Made by a program: the position numbers and the translations under genes. A stretch of 64,000 nucleotides of DNA from Minicystis rosea (GTDB lineage: Bacteria; Myxococcota_A; Polyangia; Polyangiales; Polyangiaceae), in NCBI GenBank assembly GCA_001931535.1, contig CP016211.1, forward strand, positions 1,206,501 to 1,270,500, given 5' to 3'. The notes under the pieces were generated by a model. It saw only the letters and a list, made by a program, of their open reading frames with translations. It had not been told where the DNA came from and made no database searches. Each line of letters begins with the position of its first letter. The stretch's first letter is position 1. Positions 35,172 to 44,604 of the stretch are shown here, one piece after another.

Positions 35172-36455
35172 TCAGCGGGCTGGATCGCGCAGCGCTGGGC
35201 GGAGGCGGCTTCCGGCTGCGACCGTGAGCGAGATCAAGGCGAGCGCGGCGACGATGAAGGGGGCGCGTCGAAGCGCGGTGTCGGCGAGCGCGGCGATAGG
35301 GTTGTGTCGGGCGAGCGCGCGTTCGGCGATCCATCCGCACGCCGCGACTCCTGCGAAGGCTGCGCCCGAGATGCGGAGGGGCGCGTAGAGTCGGCTCCGG
35401 CGGAGCAGGACGAGCCACGGCATCGTCATCGCCACGACCGCGAGCTGCATGGCCTCGATGCCGAGGTTGAAGGCGAGCACGCCGAGCGCGAGGGACGGCG
35501 CATCGAGCCCGAGGTCGGCGAGGGCGGTCGCGAACGCGAGCCCGTGCACCAAGCCGAAGGCCGCGGCGACGACGGGCTCGCGCCCTGTGAACAAGGGCCG
35601 AATCGCGTGCACCGCCGAGACGAGGATGGACACCGCGACGAGGATCTCGACGGGCCGAGACGGCACACGCAGCACGCCCGCGCCGGCGACGATCAAGGTG
35701 AGCGAGTGGCCCACGGTGAAGGCCGTGACGATCTTCGTGACCTTGAGGGTGCTGCGCGCGGCGGTGTCCGGCGTGCTCCATCGCTTCCGGCGGGCGACGA
35801 GCGGCGCTGGCAAGAGGAGCGCGAGGAGGAAGAGCAGATGATCGGTTCCCTCCGCGATGTGGTGGACACCGAGCACGAAGACCGAGCCTGCGCCTCGCCA
35901 CCACGATCCGTGCGCGCGATCCACGGCGAGGCTGGTCCGCTGGTAGCGCAGCACGCCCAGCATCTCCGGGTGATCGGAGAAGACCCCCGTTTTGAAGTCG
36001 CGCCGCACGGAGACGAAGATCTTGTGCGTCACCACCCGGTGCAGGATGACGTCGTCCCGCAGCGTGAACGCGCTCGTGGTCGCGCCCTCCGGCGGCTGCA
36101 TCGTCGCGCGCACGACGAGGCCGGCCACGCCGTCCACGGGCTCGACGGCGAGCGATCGCACGGCGACGGAGAACGAGCGTCCATCGCGCGCGGCGGCACC
36201 GAAGCGGGCTGCCACGTAGCCGCGGAGCTGGGCCTCCATCTCGGTGACCGCGCGCGCGGCCGACGTCTCGAGATCGCGCTCGAGCGCCATGCCGAGCTGG
36301 TCGAGCGGAAGCTGCAGCTCGGCCTCGATCGACCTCGATCCGATGTCGAGGAGCACCGCGCTGGTGCGCGCGGGGTGAGCCTCGGCGCGCGCCGGCGCGA
36401 GCAGCGCGATGAGTGCCGCCACGAGCGCCCACCACCATGCGAGGCCGCTCGTCAC
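35172..36455 (-). CDS. HupE/UreJ-family membrane protein
   Basis: 427 residues from GTG 36455. Signal peptide (ALVAALIALLAPARAEAHPAR), a ~170-residue periplasmic beta domain, then a polytopic membrane part with the HupE/UreJ_2 signature: VHHIAEGTDHLLFLLALLLP, KIVTAFTVGHSLTLIVAGAG, VSAVHAIRPLF, FGLVHGLAFATALADLGL. Conserved His/Asp on these helices are thought to carry nickel or other metal ions in family members. The start overlaps the stop of the DUF3500 gene by four bases (GTGA), so the two are translationally coupled and probably one system. Confidence 0.87.
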   Translation of the reverse strand: MTSGLAWWWALVAALIALLAPARAEAHPARTSAVLLDIGSRSIEAELQLPLDQLGMALERDLETSAARAVTEMEAQLRGYVAARFGAAARDGRSFSVAVRSLAVEPVDGVAGLVVRATMQPPEGATTSAFTLRDDVILHRVVTHKIFVSVRRDFKTGVFSDHPEMLGVLRYQRTSLAVDRAHGSWWRGAGSVFVLGVHHIAEGTDHLLFLLALLLPAPLVARRKRWSTPDTAARSTLKVTKIVTAFTVGHSLTLIVAGAGVLRVPSRPVEILVAVSILVSAVHAIRPLFTGREPVVAAAFGLVHGLAFATALADLGLDAPSLALGVLAFNLGIEAMQLAVVAMTMPWLVLLRRSRLYAPLRISGAAFAGVAACGWIAERALARHNPIAALADTALRRAPFIVAALALISLTVAAGSRLRPALRDPAR

Positions 36456-37687
36456 AGGCTCTTGCCGTAGTCCCACGCCTTGTCGCGGTAGATGGTGTGG
36501 TAGTGCGTCTGGCCCTGGATGACGACGCCGCCCTGGCAGTCCACCTCGATCCAGAGGCGCGGGCCGTCGATGCGCATGTACGTGCCGTTGATGTCCACGT
36601 TCACGCCCGCCGACTCCGTGCCTGCCCAAGCGATGTACGTGTCGGCGTAGGCCGCGGCCGACGTGTACTCCGTCATCAGCGCGTCGGCGACCGCCGGATC
36701 GAAGTCGCGCACCCACTGCGTGACGGCCGCGGTCACGAGGGCCTGTTGCTCGGTCGACAGCGAGGAGACGAGCACGCCCTTGCGATCGGCGCCGGTCGGG
36801 AAAACGACGTTCGCATAGCTGCCGGTCTGGTACTCGTCCGGACCGAGGAGCACGTCCGCGAAGACCTGCCCCGTGAGGTATGCGGAGGCGAGCGTGGTCG
36901 CGTCGAGCGCGGTGAAGATCGCGACGAGCGCGTCACCCTTCTCCTTCAGCGGCGCGTAGGACGTGGAGTCGATCGTGAAGCTCCCCTTCGGCTCCACGCC
37001 GAGGTGATTGGGGGTCGGGTACCCCACGCCGGCGAGGTAGGTGATGTTCCACGCCATGTGGTGCCCGCCGATTTGGAGCATCCAATTGCCGGTCGTGGAG
37101 GGCGTGCCCATGAAGGCGATGGAGTAGTTGTCCGACGAATACCCCGAGGCTCCAGCCATCGTGCCGCCACCGCCCATCCCCATGGGGACGCCGCCGTCGC
37201 CGTTGGGAGGCCCGCCGTCCGGGAAGCCCATGCCGCCGTCGGGCACGCCCATGCCGCCCTGCTGCGTGCCGAGATAGTCGTCCGCGGCCAGGATGCCGAC
37301 GAAGGTTTGGTAGCCCGTGTCGCTGAGCGCCGCCTTGGCCACGGCCATCGCGGCGTTGCGGCTCTCGGTGGAGAGCGTGCCGAACGTCGGCCCGTTGCGC
37401 TGCACACCGGGCAGGTTCGACCAGCGGGTCTTCGCGACCGAGTCGGTCCACGCGAGGAGCGCCGAGGCCTTCTGATCGTCGCTCAGCGTGGCCAGGTACG
37501 CGTTGGCCGCGCACACGACCTTCTCGATGTTGGTCGCTGCGGTGGAGCAATCGTTGGTGGCCGTCGACGTGCCGGTGCTCGTCGTCGTATCGGTGCTCGT
37601 GGTCGACTCCGAAGATCCTCCACCACATGCCCCGAGCGCGAGGACGATCACGCTCCATCCCAATATCGCTGTTCGATTTCTGATCAT
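36452..37687 (-). CDS. DUF3500 lipoprotein
   Basis: 411 residues. Lipobox VLALGAC, a Thr/Ser-rich linker, then a domain with NIEKVVCAANAYLATLSDDQ, RNGPTFGTLSTESRNAAM, WMLQIGGHHMAWNITY and a C-terminus with GPRLWIEVDCQGGV, HYHTIYRDKAWDYGKSL. This is the DUF3500 pattern (GGHH..WN...; HyH..YRD...DYG), with several His that could bind metal. A Met/Gly/Pro insert (GGMGVPDGGMGFPDGGPPNG) sits in the middle. It is coupled to the HupE/UreJ gene; a metal-acquisition function is likely but unproven. Confidence 0.85.
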   Translation of the reverse strand: MIRNRTAILGWSVIVLALGACGGGSSESTTSTDTTTSTGTSTATNDCSTAATNIEKVVCAANAYLATLSDDQKASALLAWTDSVAKTRWSNLPGVQRNGPTFGTLSTESRNAAMAVAKAALSDTGYQTFVGILAADDYLGTQQGGMGVPDGGMGFPDGGPPNGDGGVPMGMGGGGTMAGASGYSSDNYSIAFMGTPSTTGNWMLQIGGHHMAWNITYLAGVGYPTPNHLGVEPKGSFTIDSTSYAPLKEKGDALVAIFTALDATTLASAYLTGQVFADVLLGPDEYQTGSYANVVFPTGADRKGVLVSSLSTEQQALVTAAVTQWVRDFDPAVADALMTEYTSAAAYADTYIAWAGTESAGVNVDINGTYMRIDGPRLWIEVDCQGGVVIQGQTHYHTIYRDKAWDYGKSL

Positions 37688-38194
37688 CGCATCTCTCCAG
37701 AAGGCACACGCCTGCCGTCCGCCGTCGTGCTCGTGCGCGCGGCGATCTCTTTCCGATCGCTTCGGTCTCTATTCCCCGGTCGCCCGAAAACCTTCGCTGC
37801 TTCGTCTCGTGATCCACCGAGGCACGACGTCCACCGGCGCACGGACGGCGCGCCACAGGCTACGAGTGTGAGGCGTCGCGCCCGTCGAACGACACGCGTC
37901 GCCGTTCGGACGATCGAAGCTCTCATGCGCAGACGTCGCCGCGATCTCGAGCTCGCGAATCGTCACCACGACTCGGGGCAACGCGAGGGCGTCGTCACGC
38001 GCCATGAGGTCTGGCACGCCGTCCATCGGTGGAAGATGGCTTGTTCGTCGAGGTCACTCGGCGCGTCGCCGTTCGGTGCACACGACCATCCCGACGGCGA
38101 CGTGATCTCGCCGGACGCCGGCGTCGCGTCCGCGGCGGTTACGATGGCTGATTGCGCCGTGCGAGCTCGGCTCGTGCCGCGCGCAAAATCGCCC
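37688..38194. other. 507-base region without recognisable gene
   Basis: Several short frames overlap, none with natural protein composition. The part next to 37688 should hold the DUF3500 promoter. Nothing else is recognised. Confidence 0.45.
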
Positions 38195-38851
38195 TCAAAT
38201 CCCGTCGATTTTTACCTTCTGTCCGGCGCGCACGCCGTGGGCGCGCGTCCAGCCGGCGTTGACCTCGAGCACGTATTGCGACTCGCAGCCGACCTCGAAG
38301 GTGTCGTCGCTCATGGTCGGCGTGTTCTCCTCGATGCCGACGATGAGACCGTCGCCGTCGATGTAGAGCATGTCGAGCGGGATGCAGGTGTTGTGCATCC
38401 AGAACGAGTGATTCCCCTTCTCGTCGAACCAGAAGATCATGCCTTGATCCTCCGGCATGCTCTTTCGATACATGAGCCCGCGCTGGCGATCGTGATCGTT
38501 CTCGGCGATCTCGACCGAGATGGTCTTGTCCTGGGCGTCGGTGAACGTGACCTTGCCTGTGCGCAGGACGGGCGGCTTCTCCGGATCCCGCGGACAGCGG
38601 GCGTCGGGGCTCGGCGGCTTTTGCCGGCGGGCGGTCGCGGGCGTCTCCTTCACGCAGCGGTTGCCCCACGGCTTGCCGGGGACGGCCGTCGGGGCCGGCT
38701 CGGCGGCCCGCACCGAGCTGGGATCGCGCGGGCGCGCTTCGGGCAACGGCTCCTCGGCCTTGCGCTCGCAGCCGGCGACGAGCACGGGGATGGCGAAGAC
38801 GACGGCGGCCGCAGCGGCGAACCGGCGCGCGGGGGAGGGGAGAGAGCCCAT
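38195..38851 (-). CDS. DUF192 lipoprotein
   Basis: 218 residues from ATG 38851. Signal with lipobox LVAGC, a Pro-rich linker with a few Cys, then DUF192: VEIAENDHDRQRGLMYRKSM, MIFWFDEKGNHSFWMHNTCI, PLDMLYIDGDGLIVGIEEN, SQYVLEVNAGWTRAHGVRAG. DUF192 is a small beta fold found in exported proteins of many bacteria and archaea; its function is unknown. Divergently transcribed from the cyclophilin gene, 63 bases away. Confidence 0.88.
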   Translation of the reverse strand: MGSLPSPARRFAAAAAVVFAIPVLVAGCERKAEEPLPEARPRDPSSVRAAEPAPTAVPGKPWGNRCVKETPATARRQKPPSPDARCPRDPEKPPVLRTGKVTFTDAQDKTISVEIAENDHDRQRGLMYRKSMPEDQGMIFWFDEKGNHSFWMHNTCIPLDMLYIDGDGLIVGIEENTPTMSDDTFEVGCESQYVLEVNAGWTRAHGVRAGQKVKIDGI

Positions 38852-38914
38852 GACCCACGCTCCTAGCACGATCTGCTTGACCTTTGCGCGCCGTGGCCGC
38901 AAACCCTGGCCGCC

Positions 38915-39715
38915 GTGAAGACCCTTCTACGCCACTTCGCCCCTTTTGCCGTCGTCGCCCTCGCAGCCTGCCAGACGAGCCCGCCGGAGCCGGCGCCCGA
39001 CAAGGACAAGGCGCCCGCGACGCAAGGCAACGGTGACGGCGCTGGAAAGAAGGCGGAAGAGCAGCAGACGCAACAGCGCCCGATGCCGCCCAAGCCGCAG
39101 AAGCGCAAGGTCACCGCCAAGCCCACGGCGAGCGTCACCCCGAGCAAGGACGATCCGCTGAACGGCAAGTGGACGCTCGACGACGCGACGAAGGGCCTGC
39201 CCGCCGGCAAGCAGATCGTGGCGACCATCGAGACGAGCCTCGGCAACCTCGAGTGCAAGCTCTTCGACGACAAGGCCCCTCTCACGGTGGCAAACTTCGT
39301 CGGTCTCGCGCGCGGCACCCGCCCGTGGAAGACGCCCGAGGGCAAGTGGGAGAAGAAGCCGGCCTATGACGGCACGCTCTTTCACCGCATCATCAAGGGC
39401 TTCATGATTCAGGGCGGCGACGCCAAGAAGAACGGCACCGGCGATCCCGGCTACGTGATCCCCGACGAGGTCTGGGAGGACGCCAACCACGATCGCGCCG
39501 GCCTGCTCTGCATGGCGAACCGCGGCCCCAACACCAACGGTCAGCAGTTCTTCATCACCGACGACGCCGCCTACCACCTCGACAGCGGCTACACCATCTT
39601 CGGCGAGTGCGGCCCGGTGGATCTCGTCCACAAGCTCGCCAGCGTCGAGGTGCGCGGCGAGCGTCCCGTGACGCCTCCCGACATCAAGAAGATCACCATC
39701 ACGCGCAAGCCGTAG
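38915..39715 (+). CDS. Cyclophilin-type peptidyl-prolyl isomerase lipoprotein
   Basis: 266 residues from GTG 38915. Lipobox ALAAC, a Lys/Pro/Gln-rich linker of ~60 residues, then a cyclophilin domain: IVATIETSLGNLECKLFDDK, APLTVANFVGLARG, YDGTLFHRIIKGFMIQGGD with the catalytic Arg, NTNGQQFFITDD, LDSGYTIFGE. It catalyses cis-trans isomerisation of proline bonds, here as a membrane-anchored folding factor in the periplasm. Followed by a 15-pair hairpin. Confidence 0.93.
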   Translation: MKTLLRHFAPFAVVALAACQTSPPEPAPDKDKAPATQGNGDGAGKKAEEQQTQQRPMPPKPQKRKVTAKPTASVTPSKDDPLNGKWTLDDATKGLPAGKQIVATIETSLGNLECKLFDDKAPLTVANFVGLARGTRPWKTPEGKWEKKPAYDGTLFHRIIKGFMIQGGDAKKNGTGDPGYVIPDEVWEDANHDRAGLLCMANRGPNTNGQQFFITDDAAYHLDSGYTIFGECGPVDLVHKLASVEVRGERPVTPPDIKKITITRKP

Positions 39716-39758
39716 TCACGCGAAGGCACGAGCTTCGCGCGCGTGTCAGCGAGGATGG

Positions 39759-39792
39759 CGAGCGTCTTTCGAGCTTGCTCGAAAGGCGCTCG
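39759..39792 (+). terminator. Strong hairpin after cyclophilin gene
   Basis: CGAGCG-T-CTTTCGAG pairs with CTCGAAAG-G-CGCTCG around CTTG: 15 pairs with one wobble, 44 bases after the stop. The remaining ~230 bases up to 40023 hold no recognisable gene. Confidence 0.8.
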
Positions 39793-40023
39793 GACATGCA
39801 GCAGCCATCGACTGATTATCGGCCGCGTGCGCTTCATGCGCGCATCATCGCGGCGATATGCTGAAGAGGTGATCGACAAAGCCGCATGCAGCGGCGCGTC
39901 GGTCACCTCGTGATTGCCAATCTCGAGATGGGTTGTGGCGAGGCGCGGTGGGGATCGCGCCTCGTCGAGCAACAGTGATGTCGTGGAGAGCGGCGTCCTG
40001 GGCGACGCCGTGATGGGAGCGGC

Positions 40024-40047
40024 GGGGAGCGCTGTTTCACGCTCCCC
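40024..40047 (-). terminator. Hairpin after minus-strand lipoprotein operon
   Basis: GGGGAGCG-CTGTTTCA-CGCTCCCC, eight perfect pairs, nine bases beyond the stop of the gene ending at 40056. Confidence 0.7.
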
Positions 40048-40055
40048 AATCGCCG

Positions 40056-41126
40056 TCAGGGGCAGGTCGTTCCCGGGGGGGTCGCCTGGCCGATGCCGCC
40101 GAGCTGCGCTTCCTTGAGCTCGAACTGGAGGCCCATCGAGATGCCATCGCAGGTCTTGTTCGGATCCTGCGTGCCGTCGCTCATGATGTCCGACGCCTGG
40201 CGGACCTGCGTCACGAGGCCGTCGAACAACGAGCTGCTGCAGAGGTTGAGCAGCGCGCCGACCTTCTTCACCTCGGTGACGAACTCTTCGGTGTTGAGCA
40301 CGCCGCCGATCATGCCGCCCGTCGCGCTCTTGCGATCGTCCGCGAACGTCATGGTCAGGTGCGCCGAGTAGAGCGTCAGCTTGATCGACGTGCTGTCGTT
40401 CTGCGTCGTCACGGGCACCGTGAGGATGAACGTCTGGTTGGTCCCCGAGTCGAACAACTGACCCGTCACCGAGCACTTCTCGAAGAAGATCGTCGTGGAC
40501 TCGGGATCGTTGGGGTTGCTGAGGAGCTCGGGCTCGACCGGCCACATGTCGGTGCCGTCCCACTTCGGCTTGGTGCCGAGCGTCGTTCCACCGAAGAGCT
40601 TGGTGGTGAGCTGGGGAGCGTCGCCCGTCGGAGGCAGGCACAACAGCTTGAGCAGCACGGTGAAGAAGCCGTTGTTGACGCTGTTGTTGATGTCCGTGAC
40701 CCACGTCGGGTAGAGCGCGAGGATCTGCGGCAGCAGGTTCTTCCCGAAGGAGTTGTCGATCCCGTCGTCGCCGTCGGGATAGGCCGTGCCGCCCTTGCCG
40801 CCCGCGTTCGGCTTGCACACGTCTTGCGACGTGCCCGTCGACGACAGGCCGTCGAGGTTGAAGCCGACCTTCTTCCACTCGCCGTTGTTGCCCTCGCCGA
40901 AGGAGAGCTTCGACACGGCCAGCACCGTGGCTTCGCCGTTGCACGTCGGGCCGCCGGTGCTGCTGCTCGAGGAGGAGCTGCTGGAGCTGCTGGAGCTGCT
41001 CGACGAGGTGGCGCCGCCGGTGCCGCCGGTGCCGCCGGTGCCCGGGGTCGTCGTGCTGCTGCCGCAACCCACGGCGGCCGCCGTCCCGAGGGCGAGGGCC
41101 ACATAGACTCGATGAATATTAAGCAT
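40056..41126 (-). CDS. Ser-stalk lipoprotein of unknown function
   Basis: 356 residues. Lipobox AAAVGC, Gly/Thr and poly-Ser linker (a run of 16 Ser), then a ~280-residue domain with few Cys: VLAVSKLSFGEGNNGEWKKV, NLLPQILALYPTWVTDINNS, TFILTVPVTTQNDSTSIKLT, GALLNLCSSSLFDGLVTQVR, KTCDGISMGLQFELKEAQLG. No known family recognised; a beta-rich ligand domain is likely. Last gene of a minus-strand run with the von Willebrand and Cys-rich/jelly-roll genes. Confidence 0.8.
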   Translation of the reverse strand: MLNIHRVYVALALGTAAAVGCGSSTTTPGTGGTGGTGGATSSSSSSSSSSSSSSSSTGGPTCNGEATVLAVSKLSFGEGNNGEWKKVGFNLDGLSSTGTSQDVCKPNAGGKGGTAYPDGDDGIDNSFGKNLLPQILALYPTWVTDINNSVNNGFFTVLLKLLCLPPTGDAPQLTTKLFGGTTLGTKPKWDGTDMWPVEPELLSNPNDPESTTIFFEKCSVTGQLFDSGTNQTFILTVPVTTQNDSTSIKLTLYSAHLTMTFADDRKSATGGMIGGVLNTEEFVTEVKKVGALLNLCSSSLFDGLVTQVRQASDIMSDGTQDPNKTCDGISMGLQFELKEAQLGGIGQATPPGTTCP

Positions 41127-41184
41127 CGTTCTTACTCCCCTTGTGAGGTGAGGCTTCGTTCTTGACGCGCACGGGAGTCGTCTC

Positions 41185-41214
41185 GCTCGGGCAAAGGAGG
41201 ATTGTCGCCCGAGC
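41185..41214 (-). terminator. Hairpin between two lipoprotein genes
   Basis: GCTCGGGC (41185-41192) pairs with GCCCGAGC (41207-41214), eight pairs, just after the von Willebrand gene. It may attenuate transcription into the next gene. Confidence 0.5.
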
Positions 41215-41234
41215 GCCGACCGGAAGAGGCACCT

Positions 41235-42338
41235 TCAATTGATCAGGGACTTGCAGCCGAAGAGCACGTCGACCTTGGCATTGCTGTCGGCCTGCACCGT
41301 GGAGCAGGACGCCGGGCAGAGGACGATCTTCGTGGGAGCGTCGTTGCTGTCGTAATACCAGCCGGGCTTGCCGCCGCAGTCGTCGAGGTCGTCGGCGCGC
41401 GGCAGCGTCTTCGCCATGCCGATGCCCTTCGGCGTGTAGGAGAAGTTGACCTTGTTCGGGTCGAGCTGCTCGTTGTTCGGCGGCGGCGGGATCTCGAAAT
41501 CGCACCCGAGCGCCGCGCTGCGAATCTCGTTCATCTTCGCGGAGAACTGGCTGATGTCGGTCGTGATGTCGTAGGCCGTACCCGTCCCGCCGCCGGCCGC
41601 GATCTTGTTGAGGTTGCCGATGATCGAGCCGGCCACGCCGATGACGTAGGTGAGCACGCCGTTGTAGTTCCGCGCGCTCTTGGCGAGGTTCGCGATGTCG
41701 TCGATCGTCACGGACCCGCAGTAGTTGGGGTCGCCGTCGGTCGCGAGGACGACGATGACCTTGTGCGTCGGGTGCGCGTCCTGATAGGCGGTCGCCGCGT
41801 TGAGCGTCCCCTTGAGCGCGCCGTAGGTCGGCGTGCCGACGCCCTTCGCGTCGGCGGGGATCGAGTTCGTCAACGTGAAGGCGTTGAGCGGCAGCACGTC
41901 GATGGGCACGTCGAGGACTTGATAATCCTCGGGCACGCAGACGGCGGCCTTGTAGTTCGGGAAGTAGGTGATCCCCGCGCCGATGTTGGCCGACGCCGGA
42001 TCGTTGAAGAACTTCGTCAGAGCGTTGGTGGTCCCGACCCACTTCGTCCCTGACATGCTGCCCGATCGATCGATCAGGAAGATGATGTCGAGCGGGATGC
42101 GCTGCGCGCTCTTGCTCGTCGACGTGCAGGCGCCGGAGTCGTCGGGCATCGAGCCTCCGCCGCCGTCGAGGTGGATGTCGCCGCCGCCGTTGCCTCCCGT
42201 ACCGCTGGACGTGCTCGAGGAGCTCGCGTCCGTGGTGTTCGGCTCGCCCGTCGTGCTGCAACCCCACCACGCGAGGCCCATGCACGCCATGGTGAACGTC
42301 GCGAGAACACGCTGAGGCATCGCTTTCGTGCGTTTCAT
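41235..42338 (-). CDS. Von Willebrand factor A domain lipoprotein
   Basis: 367 residues. Signal peptide with Cys in LAWWGCST, a Ser/Gly linker, then a VWA domain: IPLDIIFLIDRSGSMSGTKW holds the metal-binding DxSxS motif, with TPTYGALKG and VIVVLATDGDPNYCG completing the MIDAS site. The C-terminal ~100 residues contain paired Cys (DDCGGKPGWYYDSNDAPTKI, LCPASC). VWA proteins make metal-dependent adhesion or complex contacts. It is ten bases downstream of the Cys-rich/jelly-roll gene and clearly in the same operon. Confidence 0.92.
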   Translation of the reverse strand: MKRTKAMPQRVLATFTMACMGLAWWGCSTTGEPNTTDASSSSTSSGTGGNGGGDIHLDGGGGSMPDDSGACTSTSKSAQRIPLDIIFLIDRSGSMSGTKWVGTTNALTKFFNDPASANIGAGITYFPNYKAAVCVPEDYQVLDVPIDVLPLNAFTLTNSIPADAKGVGTPTYGALKGTLNAATAYQDAHPTHKVIVVLATDGDPNYCGSVTIDDIANLAKSARNYNGVLTYVIGVAGSIIGNLNKIAAGGGTGTAYDITTDISQFSAKMNEIRSAALGCDFEIPPPPNNEQLDPNKVNFSYTPKGIGMAKTLPRADDLDDCGGKPGWYYDSNDAPTKIVLCPASCSTVQADSNAKVDVLFGCKSLIN

Positions 42339-42348
42339 GGTGCTCTCC

Positions 42349-44604
42349 TCAGTTGACCAGGATGTCGTCGATGTAGACGCCGGGGTAATTCCCGGAGGAA
42401 TCGCTGCGGAAGCTGAACTGGAGGCGAATGGTCTGGCCGATGTACGCCGAGAGATCGGCTTGCACGAGCTGCCAGCCGACCGCCGACTGGTGACCGCCCC
42501 ACGCCGGCTTGCCCGCGACGGTCAGCGGATAGGCCGGGGTGATGTTGGTGATCACGTTGTAGTTCACGCCGCCGTCGGTGCTGATCGACAGGTTGGCGCC
42601 GTCGTAGGTCGAGCCCTCGGTGTCGATCCACATGCGGAACGTGAGCGTCGGGTTCGGGAGCCCGGCGAGGTTGATGTCCGGCGACGTCGCAGTCGCCGTG
42701 CCCCAGTTCTGGAGATCGTGATACGGGCCGGCGATCTGCGTGGCGATGCACTGCTGGCCCACGTAGGCGGTCGCGGGACCCACGTTCGTAGGCACGCCGC
42801 ACTCCCAATCCCCGGTCAGCGTCCACCCGCCCGGGCACGTCTCCTCGAAGCTCGTGTAGTACGCCGCTTGGTTCACGTTGAACGTGAAGGTCTTCTCCGC
42901 GAAGTTCGACGGGAGCGCCGGCTCCTTGACGCGCACGGTGAAGGTCACCGGGCCCACGGACCCCGGTGGAGGCGTGTTCTTCAGCAGGCCGCTCGAATCG
43001 ATGGTGATCCAGTCCGCGTTCGTGCCGCCGGGCACCTTCTCCCAGACTGCGGCGGGCGTGCCGCCGGTCTTGGTGAACTGCACCGTGTAGAGCTGCCCTT
43101 CGTAGACGTCCTTGAGCGGTGACGTCGTCGAGATGAACAGCGGGGTCTGGAGCGGCTCCGCCACGACGACGTCGTCGATGTAGACACCGGGGTAGACGGT
43201 CGCGCCGTCGCTGCGGAAGGCGTAGCGCAGGATGATCGTCTGCCCGGCGAACGCGGTCAGATCCGCCATGTAGCGCTGCCAGCCGGCCGTCGAGTGGTTG
43301 CCGCCCCACGCGGGCTGGCTCGTGATCATCAGCGGGTAGGCCGGGGTGACGGTCGTGACGGTCGTGAAGGTCTGCCCGTTGTCGGTGCTGACCTTCAGGT
43401 TCCAGCCGTCGAAGGTGCCGCCCTCGGTGTAGTCCCACGCCCAGAACGAGAGCGTCGGGTTGGTGCCGCCGGCCAGGTTGATGGGCGGCGAGTCGGCCGT
43501 GGTGCCGGCGAACGTCTGGTTCACCGTGTAGTAGGCCGCGATCTGCGTGGCGAGGACGTTCGTGCCGGTGTTGGCCGAGGACGGGCCCACGTTCGCGGGC
43601 TTGCCGCACTGCCAATCACCGGCGAGCGTCCAGCCGTTGTTGCAGCTCTCGAAGCCTTCCGAGAGGTAGAGCGAGCAGCCCGCGACGGCCGAGCCCGTGC
43701 ACGCACCGCCCGCGCACGAGTCCGACTTGGTGCAGGCGTTGTGATCGTTGCACGCGGTGCCGTCGGGCGCGGCGTCGGGGATGCACGTGCCCTTCACGTC
43801 GCACTTGCCCACGTGGCAGTCGGAGATGCCCTCCGAGCACGTCGTGCCGATGGGCGCCGGCGCCGGCCCGCAGAAGCCGTTCACGTCGTCGCACACGCCG
43901 ACCTCGCAGCCGACGTTGAACGCCGAGCAATCCTTCGGCGCGCCGCCGCCGCACGCGCCGGCCTTGCAGGTCTTGTTCACGCTGCAGAGCGGGCCCGTGA
44001 GCACGCACGGCGCGTCGTCCTTCTTCGTGTCGGGCGTGCCCACGCACTTGCCCGAGGTCGGATCGCAGGCGACCGTGTTGCACTCGTGGAGCGGCGAGAA
44101 CGTGCAGTCCTTGGGCTCGCCGAGGCACTCGCCGATGTGGCACGTGCCGTTGACCTGGCAGAGGTCCTTCGGGGTGCATTCGGCGCCGTCGTTCACCGGC
44201 GTGGTGTCGCAGGACTTCGAGTCCTCGTAGCAAATGACGGAGATGCACGGGTTCTGCCCGATGCCGCAGGTGTTCGGCTTGCCGCCGCTGCACGTGCCGT
44301 TGTCGCAGGCGTCGTCGACGGTGCAGAAAAGGCCGTCGTCGCACGGTTTGCCCTTCGCGGCTGGGACGACGACGCACGTGTTCAGCGGGCCGACCTCCTG
44401 GCCGGTGTTGCACACGGCGACCATGCACTGCGGTGTTTCGAACTTCGAGCAGTCCACGCCGCAGGGCCCGAAATCACCGCCGCCCGATCCGCTGCTGCTG
44501 CTGGTCGTGGTGCTGTCCGGGGACTGGCCCACGGCACACGAGACGAGCCAGAGCACCGGGAGCAGGAGCGAAACCCGAAGAAAGTCTCTTGCGCTACCGA
44601 CCAT
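42349..44604 (-). CDS. Cys-rich surface protein with two jelly-roll domains flanking an Ig-like domain
   Basis: 751 residues. Lipobox LWLVSC, Ser/Gly linker, ~270 residues of Cys-rich modules (CDDGLFCTVDDACDNGTC, CNDHNACTKSDSCAGGAC), then two paralogous ~170-residue domains (GFESCNNGWTLAGDWQCGKP and FEETCPGGWTLTGDWECGVP) that share NPTLSFWAWD or NPTLTFRMWI, WQRYMADLTAF or WQLVQADLSAY and YPGVYIDD. These look like carbohydrate-binding/MAM-type jelly rolls; between them is an Ig/cadherin-like domain (DVYEGQLYTVQFTKTGGTPA). Likely an adhesin or glycan-binding protein on the cell surface. First gene of a three-gene operon. Confidence 0.88.
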   Translation of the reverse strand: MVGSARDFLRVSLLLPVLWLVSCAVGQSPDSTTTSSSSGSGGGDFGPCGVDCSKFETPQCMVAVCNTGQEVGPLNTCVVVPAAKGKPCDDGLFCTVDDACDNGTCSGGKPNTCGIGQNPCISVICYEDSKSCDTTPVNDGAECTPKDLCQVNGTCHIGECLGEPKDCTFSPLHECNTVACDPTSGKCVGTPDTKKDDAPCVLTGPLCSVNKTCKAGACGGGAPKDCSAFNVGCEVGVCDDVNGFCGPAPAPIGTTCSEGISDCHVGKCDVKGTCIPDAAPDGTACNDHNACTKSDSCAGGACTGSAVAGCSLYLSEGFESCNNGWTLAGDWQCGKPANVGPSSANTGTNVLATQIAAYYTVNQTFAGTTADSPPINLAGGTNPTLSFWAWDYTEGGTFDGWNLKVSTDNGQTFTTVTTVTPAYPLMITSQPAWGGNHSTAGWQRYMADLTAFAGQTIILRYAFRSDGATVYPGVYIDDVVVAEPLQTPLFISTTSPLKDVYEGQLYTVQFTKTGGTPAAVWEKVPGGTNADWITIDSSGLLKNTPPPGSVGPVTFTVRVKEPALPSNFAEKTFTFNVNQAAYYTSFEETCPGGWTLTGDWECGVPTNVGPATAYVGQQCIATQIAGPYHDLQNWGTATATSPDINLAGLPNPTLTFRMWIDTEGSTYDGANLSISTDGGVNYNVITNITPAYPLTVAGKPAWGGHQSAVGWQLVQADLSAYIGQTIRLQFSFRSDSSGNYPGVYIDDILVN

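Noticed and set aside
36413..38866. 817-codon plus-strand frame
   Set aside because: Antisense of the DUF3500 and DUF192 genes, which have clear families and signal peptides.
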